48,229 bases of DNA from Spirochaetales bacterium (GTDB lineage Bacteria > Spirochaetota > Spirochaetia > Sphaerochaetales > Sphaerochaetaceae). Shown one piece after another: positions 23,391 to 32,534 of this stretch. The notes under the pieces are model-generated. The model was given only the letters and a program-made list of their open reading frames with translations. It ran no database searches and had not been told where the DNA came from. Made by a program: the position numbers and the translations under genes. Numbering within the stretch: the stretch's first letter is position 1; each line of letters begins with the position of its first letter. The DNA lies in contig JAFVDZ010000019.1 in NCBI GenBank assembly GCA_017478205.1, positions 1-48,229 on the forward strand, written 5' to 3'.

Positions 23391-24686
23391 ATGAGCTTGA
23401 TAGAACCAATTGTGCTCAAAGGATTCAGAGATAGCCTTCCTGAGCAAGAAATTCCAAAGAAGAAGATTATGAGAGCACTGGAAGATCAATTCCAGTCCTA
23501 TGGCTTTGTACCTATAGATACACCTGCACTTGAATATACCTCCGTACTGCTTGGCAAGGGTGGCGGAGAGACTGACAAGCAGATATTCCACTTCACAGAC
23601 AATGGTGGCAGAGAGGTTGCAATGAGATTCGATCTCACTGTTCCATTCGCTCGCTTCCTTGCAGCCCACAATGCAAACCTCGCCCTCCCCTTCAAAAGAT
23701 ATCACATCAACAAGGTATGGAGAGGAGAGAACCCTCAGAAGGGTCGCTATAGAGAGTTCATCCAGTGCGATTTCGATATCGTAGGCGCAGACAATGCTGA
23801 ATCCGATTTCGAGATTCTCTCCTTGATGGACTCCTCATTCAAGATGCTTCAGGTCGGTGGCTATACATTCCATGTAGCACACAGAGGTCTTTTCAACGCC
23901 TTCCTTGAATTCAATGGAATCAAGGAGCACAGTGTCGAGATTCTCCGCACTGTCGACAAACTCAGGAAGATTGGAAAGGATGCTGTTATCGAGCAGCTTA
24001 CTGAAATTACTTCATCAAAGGAAAAGGCAGAGAGAATCTGTGAGTATATCGAGAGGCCGGAAAATGAGACCTTCGAAGAGGGAATCAAGCGACTTGAAGC
24101 ACTAGCTGGTGGAGAAAATGAAGCATCAATTCGCCTTACTGAGATCCACGATCTCTTGAAGGCACTTGGAATCGACGAGCACTTCATACTCGACCCATCA
24201 ATTACCCGTGGCCTCGATTACTACACAGGTATCGTCTATGAGACATTCCTTACCGACTGTCCTCAGATCGGAAGTGTCTGCTCTGGTGGAAGATATAACA
24301 ATCTAGCATCCCTCTATACAAAAGAGCACCTTCCTGGAGTTGGCTCCTCAATCGGTCTTGATAGACTTCTTGCAGCTCTTGAAGAGCTCAAGAGCCCACT
24401 GCTTGCTGACAGCTCCTCTGCAGATATCGTAATCCTCCACCGCCCAGGTGAAGAGAAGAATGCCATGAAAGTGGCAAGAGAATTGAGAGAGAAAGGTATC
24501 AAGGTCGATGTCTATCTCACACCTGAAAAGAAGGCAAAGCAGCAATATGATTACGCTGCGAAGAATAGAATCCGCTATGCTCTCTCTTTCAAGGAGGATG
24601 GCTCATACAGTCTCAAGAATCTTGAGACAAGAGAGATTACAAACACTACCTCAGTTAGTGATATCTGTAGTCAAATTGCCCGATAA
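23391..24686 (+). CDS. hisS: Histidyl-tRNA synthetase
   Basis: A 431-residue class II aminoacyl-tRNA synthetase that charges tRNA-His. Visible motifs are the N-terminal GFRDSLPEQEI, MRFDLTVPFARFLA, RGENPQKGRYREFIQCDFDIVG (motif 2), the histidine-specific RGLDYYTGIVYE, and GSVCSGGRYNNL with GIGLDRLL-like SSIGLDRLLAAL (motif 3). The C-terminal anticodon-binding domain starts near SADIVILHRPGE. The start is ATG at 23391, with GGAG eight bases upstream. A strong terminator follows. Confidence 0.97.
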   Translation: MSLIEPIVLKGFRDSLPEQEIPKKKIMRALEDQFQSYGFVPIDTPALEYTSVLLGKGGGETDKQIFHFTDNGGREVAMRFDLTVPFARFLAAHNANLALPFKRYHINKVWRGENPQKGRYREFIQCDFDIVGADNAESDFEILSLMDSSFKMLQVGGYTFHVAHRGLFNAFLEFNGIKEHSVEILRTVDKLRKIGKDAVIEQLTEITSSKEKAERICEYIERPENETFEEGIKRLEALAGGENEASIRLTEIHDLLKALGIDEHFILDPSITRGLDYYTGIVYETFLTDCPQIGSVCSGGRYNNLASLYTKEHLPGVGSSIGLDRLLAALEELKSPLLADSSSADIVILHRPGEEKNAMKVARELREKGIKVDVYLTPEKKAKQQYDYAAKNRIRYALSFKEDGSYSLKNLETREITNTTSVSDICSQIAR

Positions 24687-24700
24687 TGGCCTATAATTTA

Positions 24701-24730
24701 GGGGAGGAGCTATTCCTCCCCAAAATTTTT
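24701..24730 (+). terminator. hisS terminator
   Basis: GGGGAGGA (24701-24708) pairs with TCCTCCCC (24714-24721) around a 5-base loop, followed by AAAATTTTT. It sits 15 bases after the hisS stop and just before the helicase gene. Confidence 0.85.
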
Positions 24731-24743
24731 CACGGAGTACTAT

Positions 24744-27239
24744 TTGAAGGATTTCAAATCTCTACCTGTATATCGTCACAAGGACGAAATACTCAAAAGC
24801 TTACAGGAAAACCAAGTAATTATTGTCGAAAGCCCTACTGGCTCTGGTAAGACAACCCAGATTCCTCTGATCTTGAAGGAAGCTGGATACGACAATAGTG
24901 GAATCATTGGCGTAACACAGCCAAGAAGAATTGCTGCCCTATCCATCTGCGAATTCATAAAGAAACAACTTGAGATCACAGACAACTACTGCGCATACAC
25001 AATGCGCTTTGACGACACAAGTGATGAAAACACCAGAATAAAGATAATGACTGATGGAATTCTGCTTCAGGAATGCAAGGCTGACCACTATCTTTCCCGC
25101 TACTCTGTAATCATGGTAGATGAAGCGCATGAGAGAAGTTTGAATATCGACTTCATCCTAGGACTTTTGAAGGACATCATAGCAGTAAGAAAGGACCTCA
25201 AGGTCATTATAAGCAGTGCGACGATAAACACACAGAGCTTTTCGGACTTCTTTGACGGAGCCAAGATTGTAAGCATCGATGCGAAAGTTTTCCCTATCGA
25301 CATCAAATACCTCCCACCAAGTGGAAAGCGAGACTTTGAAGAAGAGCTCTATGACAGCATAAACAAGATAGTCACATATCAAGCAAGAAAGAAGCTTGGC
25401 GACATACTAATCTTCCTTCCTGGCGAATATGATATCAAGCAGACAGAAGCTGAGCTCAAGAGTCTGCCAATTGCCTCCTCTCTTGAAATCTATCCACTCT
25501 ATGGAAGACTCAGCAAGGAAGAGCAGGAGAGAGTCTTCACTCCAACAGGAGAAGGAAAGACAAAGGTCGTCATAAGCACCAATATCGCTGAGACAAGTAT
25601 CACTATCGATGGAATAACATGTGTAATCGACTCAGGGCTATGCAAGATGAATTTCTACAACCAGAGAGATTTCACATCCTCCCTCGTTCCTCTTCCAATA
25701 AGCAAGGCAAGCTGCAGACAGAGAGCAGGTAGAGCTGGTAGAACACAGCCAGGCACCTGCTATCGCCTCTACAGTGAAGAAAATCTCCAGGCGCGACCTG
25801 ACTTTAGCATGGAGGAAATCCTGCGTTCAGATCTTGCAGAAGTTGCGCTCAGGATGAGTGACCTCGGAATCTACGACTATGACAGATTCCCTTTCATTAC
25901 GAAGCCTAAGAAGAATGCACTGTTATCTGCTGAGCAGACACTCAAGTTCATCCAGGCAATTGATGAAAATAGGCATCTGACAAAGATTGGTGAAAAGATG
26001 GTCCTCTTCCCTCTTCTTCCTCGACTTTCAAGAATAATTGTCGAAGCAATATTGAATTATCCAGAAGTAATCGAGGAAGTCCTTATCGCAGTTTCATTTC
26101 TGTCCACAAAGGGACCATTCTTGCTTCCTCAGGGAGAGGAGGCACTTGCTCATGAACGCCAACAGGCTTTCCAAGATCAGACATATGGGGACTTCGTCGG
26201 ATACTTAAGACTTTTCAAGATGTATGAAAAGAATGCAGAGCTAGGACAGAAGAGCCAGGAGAAGTTCTGCAAGAAGTACTTCCTCGATTTCCAGACAATG
26301 AACGAGATATTGCACATCGATGAACAGATGAGTGAAATCGTCTCGGGAATGGGCCTTCCTCTCTCGGGTGGTGGCCCTGTCAGTGACTACCTCACCTGTC
26401 TTTCTGCAGGATTGTTGCAATATGTCTGCTACAACTACAGCAAGAACGCATACCGCTCACTCACAGCAGACCAGATATACATCCACCCAGGCTCTGCCTG
26501 GTTCAGAAACCTTCCAAAGTTCATTCTTGCAGGTGAAATCGTACAGACTAGCAGAATGTTTGCACGAACTGTCTCCCCTCTGAAGCCCGAGTGGCTTGAT
26601 AGAATCGACCCTGAGCTCAGAAGCAGGCTGCTTCACAAGAGTAGGCCAAAGAAAGAGGAGAATGAAGAAAAACAGACAGGAAAGCGCCTTGCTCTGAATG
26701 TCATCACAATTTTTGACCGTGACTATCCAACAAGAACCTACAAGGCTGGAAAGCTTGTAGCCATCGTTCCTGTCACAGACATACCGTTCATCATAAAGAA
26801 GGGTTACGAGAGAGGCTCAGTCAAGAAAGGTGTCAAGATACTTCTGAAACACAAGGATGCCTTGCTAGATACTCCGATTTCTCTCAAGGAGCTCGTACAG
26901 GAAGGTGGTATCCTCAACATAAAAAGTGGAACCATAGACTGGCCAAGGGATAAAAGCATCGATATTTCTCATGAGAAGGGAATAAATGAGCTTGAAAGAA
27001 ATATTTCAAAACTTTTCAATATTTCACACTACAAAAACAAGCTCCGCTTCCTAGGTCTCATGAGCCACGGTGGAAATGGTGATAGATATAGCATCAGGAG
27101 TTTCAATTCACTCTCTGCATCTATCGACTCAACCTATGCAGCACTCTTTGAGATAAAGACAAACAAGAAGCTTAACAAGTCTCTCCTTAGCAAGATAGAT
27201 ACATATATCAAGAGAATTGAGGAGCTTGAGGATTTCTGA
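24744..27239 (+). CDS. hrpA: DEAH-box RNA helicase (HrpA-like)
   Basis: An 831-residue DEAH helicase. It has motif I PTGSGKTTQ (31-39), motif Ia TQPRRIAA, motif II DEAH (126-129), motif III SATI, motif V STNIAETSITI, and motif VI QRAGRAGRTQPGTCYRLY. Winged-helix, ratchet (HA2) and OB-fold regions follow (DLGIYDYDRFPFITKP; FARTVSPLKPEWLDRI). The C-terminal 180 residues are divergent. It is shorter than E. coli HrpA (about 1300), closer in size to HrpB, but the motifs are of the general DEAH/HrpA-DHX type; the role is probably in ribosome or mRNA remodelling. The start is TTG at 24744 with GGAG seven bases upstream. Confidence 0.88.
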   Translation: MKDFKSLPVYRHKDEILKSLQENQVIIVESPTGSGKTTQIPLILKEAGYDNSGIIGVTQPRRIAALSICEFIKKQLEITDNYCAYTMRFDDTSDENTRIKIMTDGILLQECKADHYLSRYSVIMVDEAHERSLNIDFILGLLKDIIAVRKDLKVIISSATINTQSFSDFFDGAKIVSIDAKVFPIDIKYLPPSGKRDFEEELYDSINKIVTYQARKKLGDILIFLPGEYDIKQTEAELKSLPIASSLEIYPLYGRLSKEEQERVFTPTGEGKTKVVISTNIAETSITIDGITCVIDSGLCKMNFYNQRDFTSSLVPLPISKASCRQRAGRAGRTQPGTCYRLYSEENLQARPDFSMEEILRSDLAEVALRMSDLGIYDYDRFPFITKPKKNALLSAEQTLKFIQAIDENRHLTKIGEKMVLFPLLPRLSRIIVEAILNYPEVIEEVLIAVSFLSTKGPFLLPQGEEALAHERQQAFQDQTYGDFVGYLRLFKMYEKNAELGQKSQEKFCKKYFLDFQTMNEILHIDEQMSEIVSGMGLPLSGGGPVSDYLTCLSAGLLQYVCYNYSKNAYRSLTADQIYIHPGSAWFRNLPKFILAGEIVQTSRMFARTVSPLKPEWLDRIDPELRSRLLHKSRPKKEENEEKQTGKRLALNVITIFDRDYPTRTYKAGKLVAIVPVTDIPFIIKKGYERGSVKKGVKILLKHKDALLDTPISLKELVQEGGILNIKSGTIDWPRDKSIDISHEKGINELERNISKLFNISHYKNKLRFLGLMSHGGNGDRYSIRSFNSLSASIDSTYAALFEIKTNKKLNKSLLSKIDTYIKRIEELEDF

Positions 27240-27242
27240 TAA

Positions 27243-27280
27243 AAAAGCAAGAAGACTTGTATGAGTGCCTTCTTGCTTTT
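27243..27280. terminator. Bidirectional terminator between helicase and psiE
   Basis: AAAAGCAAGAAG (27243-27254) pairs perfectly with CTTCTTGCTTTT (27269-27280), with a 14-base loop. T runs occur on both strands (CTTTTACTTT on plus, CTTTTTTATC on minus). It begins four bases after the helicase stop and ends 20 bases beyond the psiE stop. Confidence 0.9.
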
Positions 27281-27300
27281 ACTTTAGAGAATTCTTTCTC

Positions 27301-27684
27301 TCATTCTTCTTTCTTTATCAGGTACTTCTTGATCGCAAAGAGTGCTGCAATACAGACTACACCAATTAAAAGTTCCCACATCGGGCGCTCTGTGATGATG
27401 AGCTCCCTGACAATTGCAAATGAAAGGATTTCGATGATATTGGAAAAACTCTGAGTGATGATGAGACGAATCAACTCGATTGCGATGATCATCGATGCTA
27501 CATAGTTGATTATGTAATGCAAATTCTTCGTCACAGCAGTGAATTTGATTACTTCAGTAGACTGATAGAGCTGAACTGCAATTCCGGCAACCAATATGAA
27601 ACACAAGATGCATTCGATCAGCAGTGTTATCTTCTCTACTGCCGATCCCATAAATTCATGTGCCTTATTCTTATCTTCACTCAT
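27301..27684 (-). CDS. psiE: PsiE-like membrane protein
   Basis: A 127-residue protein with about four transmembrane helices (near 18-42, 58-78, 84-98 and 101-120). It resembles the phosphate-starvation-inducible PsiE family, most clearly in the last third (IIEILSFAIVRELIITERPMWELLIGVVCIAALFAIKKYL). PsiE has no established biochemical role. It has a good promoter and a GGGAG ribosome-binding site, is transcribed alone, and shares a bidirectional terminator with the helicase gene. No Pho box was recognised upstream. Confidence 0.65.
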   Translation of the reverse strand: MSEDKNKAHEFMGSAVEKITLLIECILCFILVAGIAVQLYQSTEVIKFTAVTKNLHYIINYVASMIIAIELIRLIITQSFSNIIEILSFAIVRELIITERPMWELLIGVVCIAALFAIKKYLIKKEE

Positions 27685-27717
27685 TTTATGTATCTCCCAG
27701 GAGTGTATTTAACAATA

Positions 27718-27746
27718 ATTATAATGGCCTTTTTTTATGCGTCCAA
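27718..27746 (-). promoter_or_regulatory. psiE promoter
   Basis: TTGGAC (27746-27741), a 17-base spacer, TATAAT (27723-27718, consensus -10). The leader is about 27 bases and contains GGGAG. The rest of the 280-base gap to lrgA is AT-rich; I see no other gene, only a short inverted repeat TTAAC/GTTAA at 27790-27805. Confidence 0.75.
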
Positions 27747-27964
27747 CAAAAACCTGTACATTTTTCAAACCAAAAACCAAAAAGAGGGTTTAACTTACCT
27801 GTTAACTGAAACTACGTTCATATACATTCGCCCGCACACATAAAAGAGATGTTGAAATCTGAAAATGGACACTCCTTTTTGCATTCTCGAAAAACAGAAA
27901 AAAGGAAAGCTAGCCCTATGATATTTTGTTTCTTTGTTTCTCTTTTCATGGTAATTTGTGTTTT

Positions 27965-28336
27965 ATGAAAGCTTTCAAGGAACTTGCCATCATAATTGGT
28001 ATATGTCTTTTCGGAGAAATTTCAGCACAATTGCTGCCATTCCCCTTCCCCTCTTCTGTCCTCAGCATGCTCATACTGCTTGCACTCTTCTTCACCCCGC
28101 TTCTAAAGCCTGAAAGCATCGAGGGTGTTTCCTCCTTGATGCTTGGCAACATGGTACTTTTCTTCATCCCTTCAGGCGTGCAGATAATAAAATATGCTTC
28201 TGTCATGAAGGATAGCTGGTGGAAGCTAGTTCTCATCTGTCTCATCTCCATGGTCCTGACCTTCTTTGTCACTGGGTTTTCAGTAATACTTACGATCAAA
28301 TTGATAAAAGGAGGAAAGAAGAATGGAAATAATTGA
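27965..28336 (+). CDS. lrgA: LrgA/CidA-family membrane protein
   Basis: A 123-residue, four-helix holin-like protein. The family pattern is clear: IIGICLFGEISAQLLPFPFPSSVLSMLILLALFF, a central loop LLKPESIEGVSSLMLGNMVLFFIPSGVQII, and a basic C-terminus. LrgA/CidA proteins work with LrgB and influence autolysis and pyruvate or small-acid transport. The start is ATG at 27965; TAATTT ends seven bases upstream and no ribosome-binding site or good -35 box is seen. The stop overlaps lrgB by 14 bases. Confidence 0.9.
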   Translation: MKAFKELAIIIGICLFGEISAQLLPFPFPSSVLSMLILLALFFTPLLKPESIEGVSSLMLGNMVLFFIPSGVQIIKYASVMKDSWWKLVLICLISMVLTFFVTGFSVILTIKLIKGGKKNGNN

Positions 28337-29015
28337 AACTGTAACAAGGTCACCACTTTTTGGAGTATTCCTCACATTGCTTGCATATATAATCGGGACA
28401 TACATCAACAAGAAAACAGGCAAGGTATATCTTAACAATCTACTTATTGCATACATAATTGTTATTGGCACACTACTTATCTTCAAGATTCCTGTAGAGA
28501 ACTACAACAATGGCGCAAATATCATCACAAGTTGTCTTGGACCTGTGACTGCAGTACTTGCGATTTCGATCTACAACCAGAGAAAGAAGGTAAAGGAAAA
28601 CCTCCTTCCTATCATAATCGGAACCTTGGCAGGTTCTATCACTTCAATTGGCAGCGTTATAGTGCTTGCAAAACTCTTTGGCCTCGATTGGCCAACAACA
28701 GCTTCTGTAATCCCAAAGAGCGTAACTACAGCAATCGCACTGGCAATTTCCGACTCCTTGGGTGGCTACATTGCCATTACAGCAATCTGTGTTGTTATCA
28801 CAGGGTGCTCAGGCAACATTCTCTCTCCATACCTGATAAAGCTCTTTAGGTTCACAGATCCAGTTGCAGAAGGCCTTGCGATCGGAACTGCAAGCCATGC
28901 ACTTGGAACTAGCAAGGCCATAGAGCTAGGTGAGATTCAGGGAGCCTTCTCCTCTATCGCAATAACCTTTGCAGGTCTAATTACAGTAGTTATCACACTG
29001 CTCATGGTAATATGA
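28323..29015 (+). CDS. lrgB: LrgB-family membrane protein
   Basis: A 230-residue polytopic membrane protein with LrgB hallmarks: GPVTAVLAISIYNQRKKVKENL, VIPKSVTTAIALAISDSLGG, GCSGNILSPYL and GLAIGTASHALGTSKAIELGE. It forms the lrgAB pair with the overlapping upstream gene; a GGAGG ribosome-binding site for it lies inside the lrgA 3' end. The product probably acts with LrgA in the cell membrane. It ends seven bases from the convergent aroB stop, and no terminator is visible between them. Confidence 0.95.
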   Translation: MEIIETVTRSPLFGVFLTLLAYIIGTYINKKTGKVYLNNLLIAYIIVIGTLLIFKIPVENYNNGANIITSCLGPVTAVLAISIYNQRKKVKENLLPIIIGTLAGSITSIGSVIVLAKLFGLDWPTTASVIPKSVTTAIALAISDSLGGYIAITAICVVITGCSGNILSPYLIKLFRFTDPVAEGLAIGTASHALGTSKAIELGEIQGAFSSIAITFAGLITVVITLLMVI

Positions 29016-29022
29016 CAGGTGG

Positions 29023-30084
29023 TCATCTATAATAGGTAATAACAACCTTCTTCAAAAGAGAGACATCTACTGGAGTAAGGAAAGGTTCGCCCTGTCCCTT
29101 CATAAGGACAAACTTGACTTCACCAGAAAGCTTCTTCTTGTCCTTGTTAAGTGCCTGATAGAAGCTTATCCAATCACCTCTACCAATTCTGTAGTTGATA
29201 TCGAACTTATAGGACTTGAGAAGTGCATCACACTTTTCTCTGTAGCTTTGGTCTGTCACTTTCATCAAGACTCCAAGCTCGAGAGCGCGCGAAACACCCC
29301 AGGCAACGGCCTTACCATGTGAGAATGAAGAGAAGTTGCCAGAAGATTCAAGTGCATGAGCAAATGTATGCCCCAGATTCAAAAAGCTCCTTATCCCCTT
29401 TTTCTCTGTTGGATCTTTTTCTATGAAACTAGCCTTTATAGCGATAGACAGCTCGACCATCTTGGCAACTGTCACTCTATCTCGTGCCATTATCTTATCT
29501 CTGTTTTCCATCAAGAAGTCATATAGATCATCATTCTTGGTCAAGAAGGCATGCTTTACAACCTCTCCAAGTCCACTTCTATATTCATTTTCAGGGAGGG
29601 TTCGAAGAGTATCAGTGCAGATGAGGACCTCTTCCGCAGGATAGAAGGAGCCGATCAAGTTCTTTGCATTGGCAAAATCGATTGCTGTCTTTCCTCCGAC
29701 CGAGGCATCGACCATACAGAGCAAGGTAGTAGGAACAAGCACAAGGCGCGCACCCCGCATATAAAGAGAGGAAGCCAAGGCTGTCATGTCACAGATGACT
29801 CCACCACCGAAGCCGATAAATATGCTGTCTCTAGCAAGGCCATATTCGACTGCAGCAGAGAGTATTATCTCAATACTTCTCCACCCCTTATGAATCTCGC
29901 CAGGTTCGAGTACTACACTCGTCTCTGGCAGAGATGTAAAAAGAGATGCCGAATTTCTATCGAACACCCAAAGTACGTTGTTGCCATAGGCAGAGAGGTG
30001 ACGTGAAAGATCCTTTATATCCTTTGCAACGAGGACGTTTGTCTTCTTTCCATCCTGTAGCTTAACTTCCAATGCTTTTTCCAT
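29023..30084 (-). CDS. aroB: 3-Dehydroquinate synthase
   Basis: A 353-residue cytoplasmic enzyme making 3-dehydroquinate from DAHP, step two of the shikimate pathway. Motifs are FIGFGGGVICDMTA (NAD-binding), PTTLLCMVDASVGGKTAID, and NLIGSFY. The metal ligands are in GLGEVVKHA (Glu), LNLGHTFAHALE (His) and FSHGKAVAWG (His). No other aro gene is in the window. There is no ribosome-binding site: the -10 box TATTAT ends seven bases before the ATG at 30084, so a leaderless mRNA is predicted. It diverges from the cysteine desulfurase gene. Confidence 0.95.
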   Translation of the reverse strand: MEKALEVKLQDGKKTNVLVAKDIKDLSRHLSAYGNNVLWVFDRNSASLFTSLPETSVVLEPGEIHKGWRSIEIILSAAVEYGLARDSIFIGFGGGVICDMTALASSLYMRGARLVLVPTTLLCMVDASVGGKTAIDFANAKNLIGSFYPAEEVLICTDTLRTLPENEYRSGLGEVVKHAFLTKNDDLYDFLMENRDKIMARDRVTVAKMVELSIAIKASFIEKDPTEKKGIRSFLNLGHTFAHALESSGNFSSFSHGKAVAWGVSRALELGVLMKVTDQSYREKCDALLKSYKFDINYRIGRGDWISFYQALNKDKKKLSGEVKFVLMKGQGEPFLTPVDVSLLKKVVITYYR

Positions 30085-30091
30085 AATCGAA

Positions 30092-30121
30092 ATAATACAT
30101 AAACGAATAACCTAAAAGCAA
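30092..30121 (-). promoter_or_regulatory. aroB promoter, predicted leaderless
   Basis: TTGCTT (30121-30116), an 18-base spacer, TATTAT (30097-30092), seven bases, then the ATG at 30084. Confidence 0.55.
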
Positions 30122-30134
30122 GGTACATATGTAG

Positions 30135-30163
30135 TTGCAATTAACGAATAAAAATAACAAAAT
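30135..30163 (+). promoter_or_regulatory. Cysteine desulfurase promoter, predicted near-leaderless
   Basis: TTGCAA (30135-30140), a 17-base spacer, CAAAAT (30158-30163), eight bases, then the ATG at 30172. A CTTAGC/GCTAAG palindrome surrounds the start codon (30165-30179). Confidence 0.45.
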
Positions 30164-30171
30164 GCTTAGCT

Positions 30172-31296
30172 ATGCTAAGTGAGTTCTATTTTGACAATGC
30201 TGCAACTACCATAATTAGCCCTGAGGCACTGAAATCATATTCAGAGTGTGCCCTAGAATATATGGGAAACCCTTCTGCAAACCACAGAGAGGGTCAGAGG
30301 GCACATGAGAAACTTGAAGAAGAAAGAAGACTTTTTGCATCCAAGCTAAAAGTAAAACCAGAACAGCTCTTCTTCACAAGTGGTGCAACAGAATCAATAC
30401 AGATAGTTCTTTCATCCCTTTTGTGGGCAAAGAGTCCAGGAGAAGTGATAATAAGCAAGATAGAACATGAAGCAGTCTCTTCCTGGAGTGGAATACTCAA
30501 AGAAAAGGGATGGGCCGTAAAGACACTCAAGGCAAAAGGTGGCTTTGTCTCGCCTGAGGAACTTGAAGAGAGCATCACAGAAAAAACCAGGCTTGTTGCC
30601 ATCATGATGGTAAACAACGTAACTGGTGCGATCCAGGATATCGACACACTTGTAAAGGTGACAAGAAGAAAGGAAAAGGAGTTTGGAAGAAAGATATTCT
30701 TCTTCAGTGACTGCGTTCAGGCTCTTGGCAAGATTCCTTTCTCTCTTGCAAGCCTCGATATCGATGGAGCCTGCTTTTCATCTCATAAGATAGCTGGGGC
30801 AAGAGGAATCGGTGCCCTATATCTCAAAAAGGGCGAAATCCAGACTCTTGCAAAGGCAGGAGGACAGGAGAAAGGAGTCAGGGGAGGAACTGAAAATCTT
30901 CCTTCAATTGCCGCCTTCACTTCAGCATATCTATCATGTCCTGAAGACATGAGCGACATCGAAGAAATCTATAATGAAACAAGGAAGATTTTTCAGGAAA
31001 ATGGCATAAAGATACTGAGTCCTGAAACTAACACTTCCCCATTCATTCTTTCAATAACAACACCACTTCCTTCCGAGGTCCTTACCAGGATGCTCATAGA
31101 CAAGGGCTGGTGTGTCTCGTCAGGCTCTGCCTGCTCTAACAACGCGAAGGGCAAGGGAGAGGGAATACTGCAAGCAATGGGCTTTTCTGCAAAGGATTCA
31201 AGGGGTGCGATAAGAATATCATTCTTCCACTACTCCTCCATTTTAAGAGCAAAGGAGCTTGCAGAGGAAATCATAAAAATCGTAAGGGAGTTCTAA
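30172..31296 (+). CDS. Cysteine desulfurase (NifS/IscS family), ThiI partner
   Basis: A 374-residue PLP enzyme that removes sulfur from cysteine. It has YFDNAATT at the N-terminus, FTSGATESIQ, the PLP lysine K206 in SSHKIAGARG, GGTENLPSIAA, and the persulfide cysteine C321 in SSGSACSNN. The thiI gene starts one base after its stop, as in Bacillus, where a dedicated desulfurase (NifZ) feeds ThiI for 4-thiouridine in tRNA; the same job is inferred here. The start ATG sits in the loop of a 6-bp palindrome and has no ribosome-binding site. Confidence 0.93.
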   Translation: MLSEFYFDNAATTIISPEALKSYSECALEYMGNPSANHREGQRAHEKLEEERRLFASKLKVKPEQLFFTSGATESIQIVLSSLLWAKSPGEVIISKIEHEAVSSWSGILKEKGWAVKTLKAKGGFVSPEELEESITEKTRLVAIMMVNNVTGAIQDIDTLVKVTRRKEKEFGRKIFFFSDCVQALGKIPFSLASLDIDGACFSSHKIAGARGIGALYLKKGEIQTLAKAGGQEKGVRGGTENLPSIAAFTSAYLSCPEDMSDIEEIYNETRKIFQENGIKILSPETNTSPFILSITTPLPSEVLTRMLIDKGWCVSSGSACSNNAKGKGEGILQAMGFSAKDSRGAIRISFFHYSSILRAKELAEEIIKIVREF

Positions 31297-31297
31297 A

Positions 31298-32515
31298 GTG
31301 GCAAAGCAACTATATCTTGTAAAGCTTGGAGAAATATCACTCAAGGGTCTGAACAGACCACTTTTTGAAAAGCGTCTGAGGAACAATATAAAGGACAAGC
31401 TGAGACCTTATCACTCAAGCTGTACAAAGAGAAAGGGTCGTCTTTTCTTCTACATCGATGAAGAGTGCCCAGAAGAAAGGATAATAAAGGCCATGAGCAC
31501 AACCTTTGGTGTTGCTGGCTTTGCCAAGGCAATTGTCTGTGACAAGAATATGGAATCCTGTCTTCAGAGAGCAAAGGAACTTCTCTCAGGTATAGACCTT
31601 TCTAAATACTCATCCTTCAAGATCGACACAAGGAGAGAGGACAAGCAGTTTCCACTCTCAAGCTACGATATCTCCTGTGAGCTTGCATCCGTAGTATTTT
31701 CTTTCAAGAATGACTTCAAGGTCGATCTGAAACACCCAGATTTTGCACTCCATTGTGAAGTCAGAGACCAGATATACCTCTACACATCCAGCCAGATGGG
31801 TCCAGGAGGACTTCCTACAGGTACTGCAGGTAAGGGACTTCTGCTGCTCTCTGGTGGAATAGACAGCCCCGTTGCAGGTGTCGAGATCGCAAAGCGTGGC
31901 TGCAAGCTTGATTGCCTCTATTTCCACGCCTACCCTTACACATCAGAGCTTGCTCTTGAGAAGGTAAAGACCCTCACCTCCCTTATCGCACCATATCTTG
32001 GAGGAACACGCCTCTTTGTTGTTCCATTCACAGAGCAACAGCTCTATCTCAGGGATAATGCATACGAAGATGAGACAACCTTGATGTTCAGAGCGTGCAT
32101 GATGCAGACAGCCGAAAGGCTATGTAAACAAAAGGGTCTTGAAGTCATAGTCACTGGCGAAGCCCTTTCCCAGGTTGCATCACAGACACTAAAGGCAATG
32201 AGCTTCACAGACAGCATGACAGATTACCTTGTTCTCAGACCACTTGTTGGCATGGACAAGGAGGAGATCATAAGAAGATCCAAGGAGATCGGAACCTACG
32301 AAACTAGTATTCTTCCTTACGAAGATTGCTGCGTAATCTTCTCTCCAAAGCACCCATTGACCAGCCCTATCAAAGAGGTTGCAAGAAAACATTTTGATGA
32401 ACTTAAAATGGACGAACTCCTTGATAAGGCGGTAAAGGAAACAGCTGTTTACTTCTTCAATCCAAATGGAGAAGAGTATTTTCCGGAAAGTGCCTCTCAA
32501 TCTGTCTCAGAATGA
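31298..32515 (+). CDS. thiI: tRNA 4-thiouridine synthase ThiI (no rhodanese domain)
   Basis: A 405-residue enzyme with an N-terminal ferredoxin-like/THUMP region (about 1-165) and a PP-loop ATPase domain (LLLLSGGIDSPVAG, 181-194; TGEALSQVASQTL; RPLVGMDKEEI). It adenylates U8 in tRNA and accepts sulfur, making s4U; some ThiI proteins also serve thiamine synthesis. The C-terminal rhodanese domain of E. coli ThiI is missing, so sulfur must come directly from the adjacent desulfurase. GTG start at 31298, with GGGAG ten bases upstream overlapping the end of the desulfurase gene. Confidence 0.94.
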   Translation: MAKQLYLVKLGEISLKGLNRPLFEKRLRNNIKDKLRPYHSSCTKRKGRLFFYIDEECPEERIIKAMSTTFGVAGFAKAIVCDKNMESCLQRAKELLSGIDLSKYSSFKIDTRREDKQFPLSSYDISCELASVVFSFKNDFKVDLKHPDFALHCEVRDQIYLYTSSQMGPGGLPTGTAGKGLLLLSGGIDSPVAGVEIAKRGCKLDCLYFHAYPYTSELALEKVKTLTSLIAPYLGGTRLFVVPFTEQQLYLRDNAYEDETTLMFRACMMQTAERLCKQKGLEVIVTGEALSQVASQTLKAMSFTDSMTDYLVLRPLVGMDKEEIIRRSKEIGTYETSILPYEDCCVIFSPKHPLTSPIKEVARKHFDELKMDELLDKAVKETAVYFFNPNGEEYFPESASQSVSE

Positions 32516-32534
32516 ATAAGTTGTGAGCATAAAG

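Noticed and set aside
27781-27810. TTAAC/GTTAA inverted repeat upstream of lrgA as an operator
   Set aside because: It is only five bases per arm in AT-rich DNA and no promoter for lrgA could be placed next to it.
27517-27843. A 108-codon open frame opposite psiE
   Set aside because: It is antisense to psiE, low-complexity towards its end, and has no promoter or ribosome-binding site.
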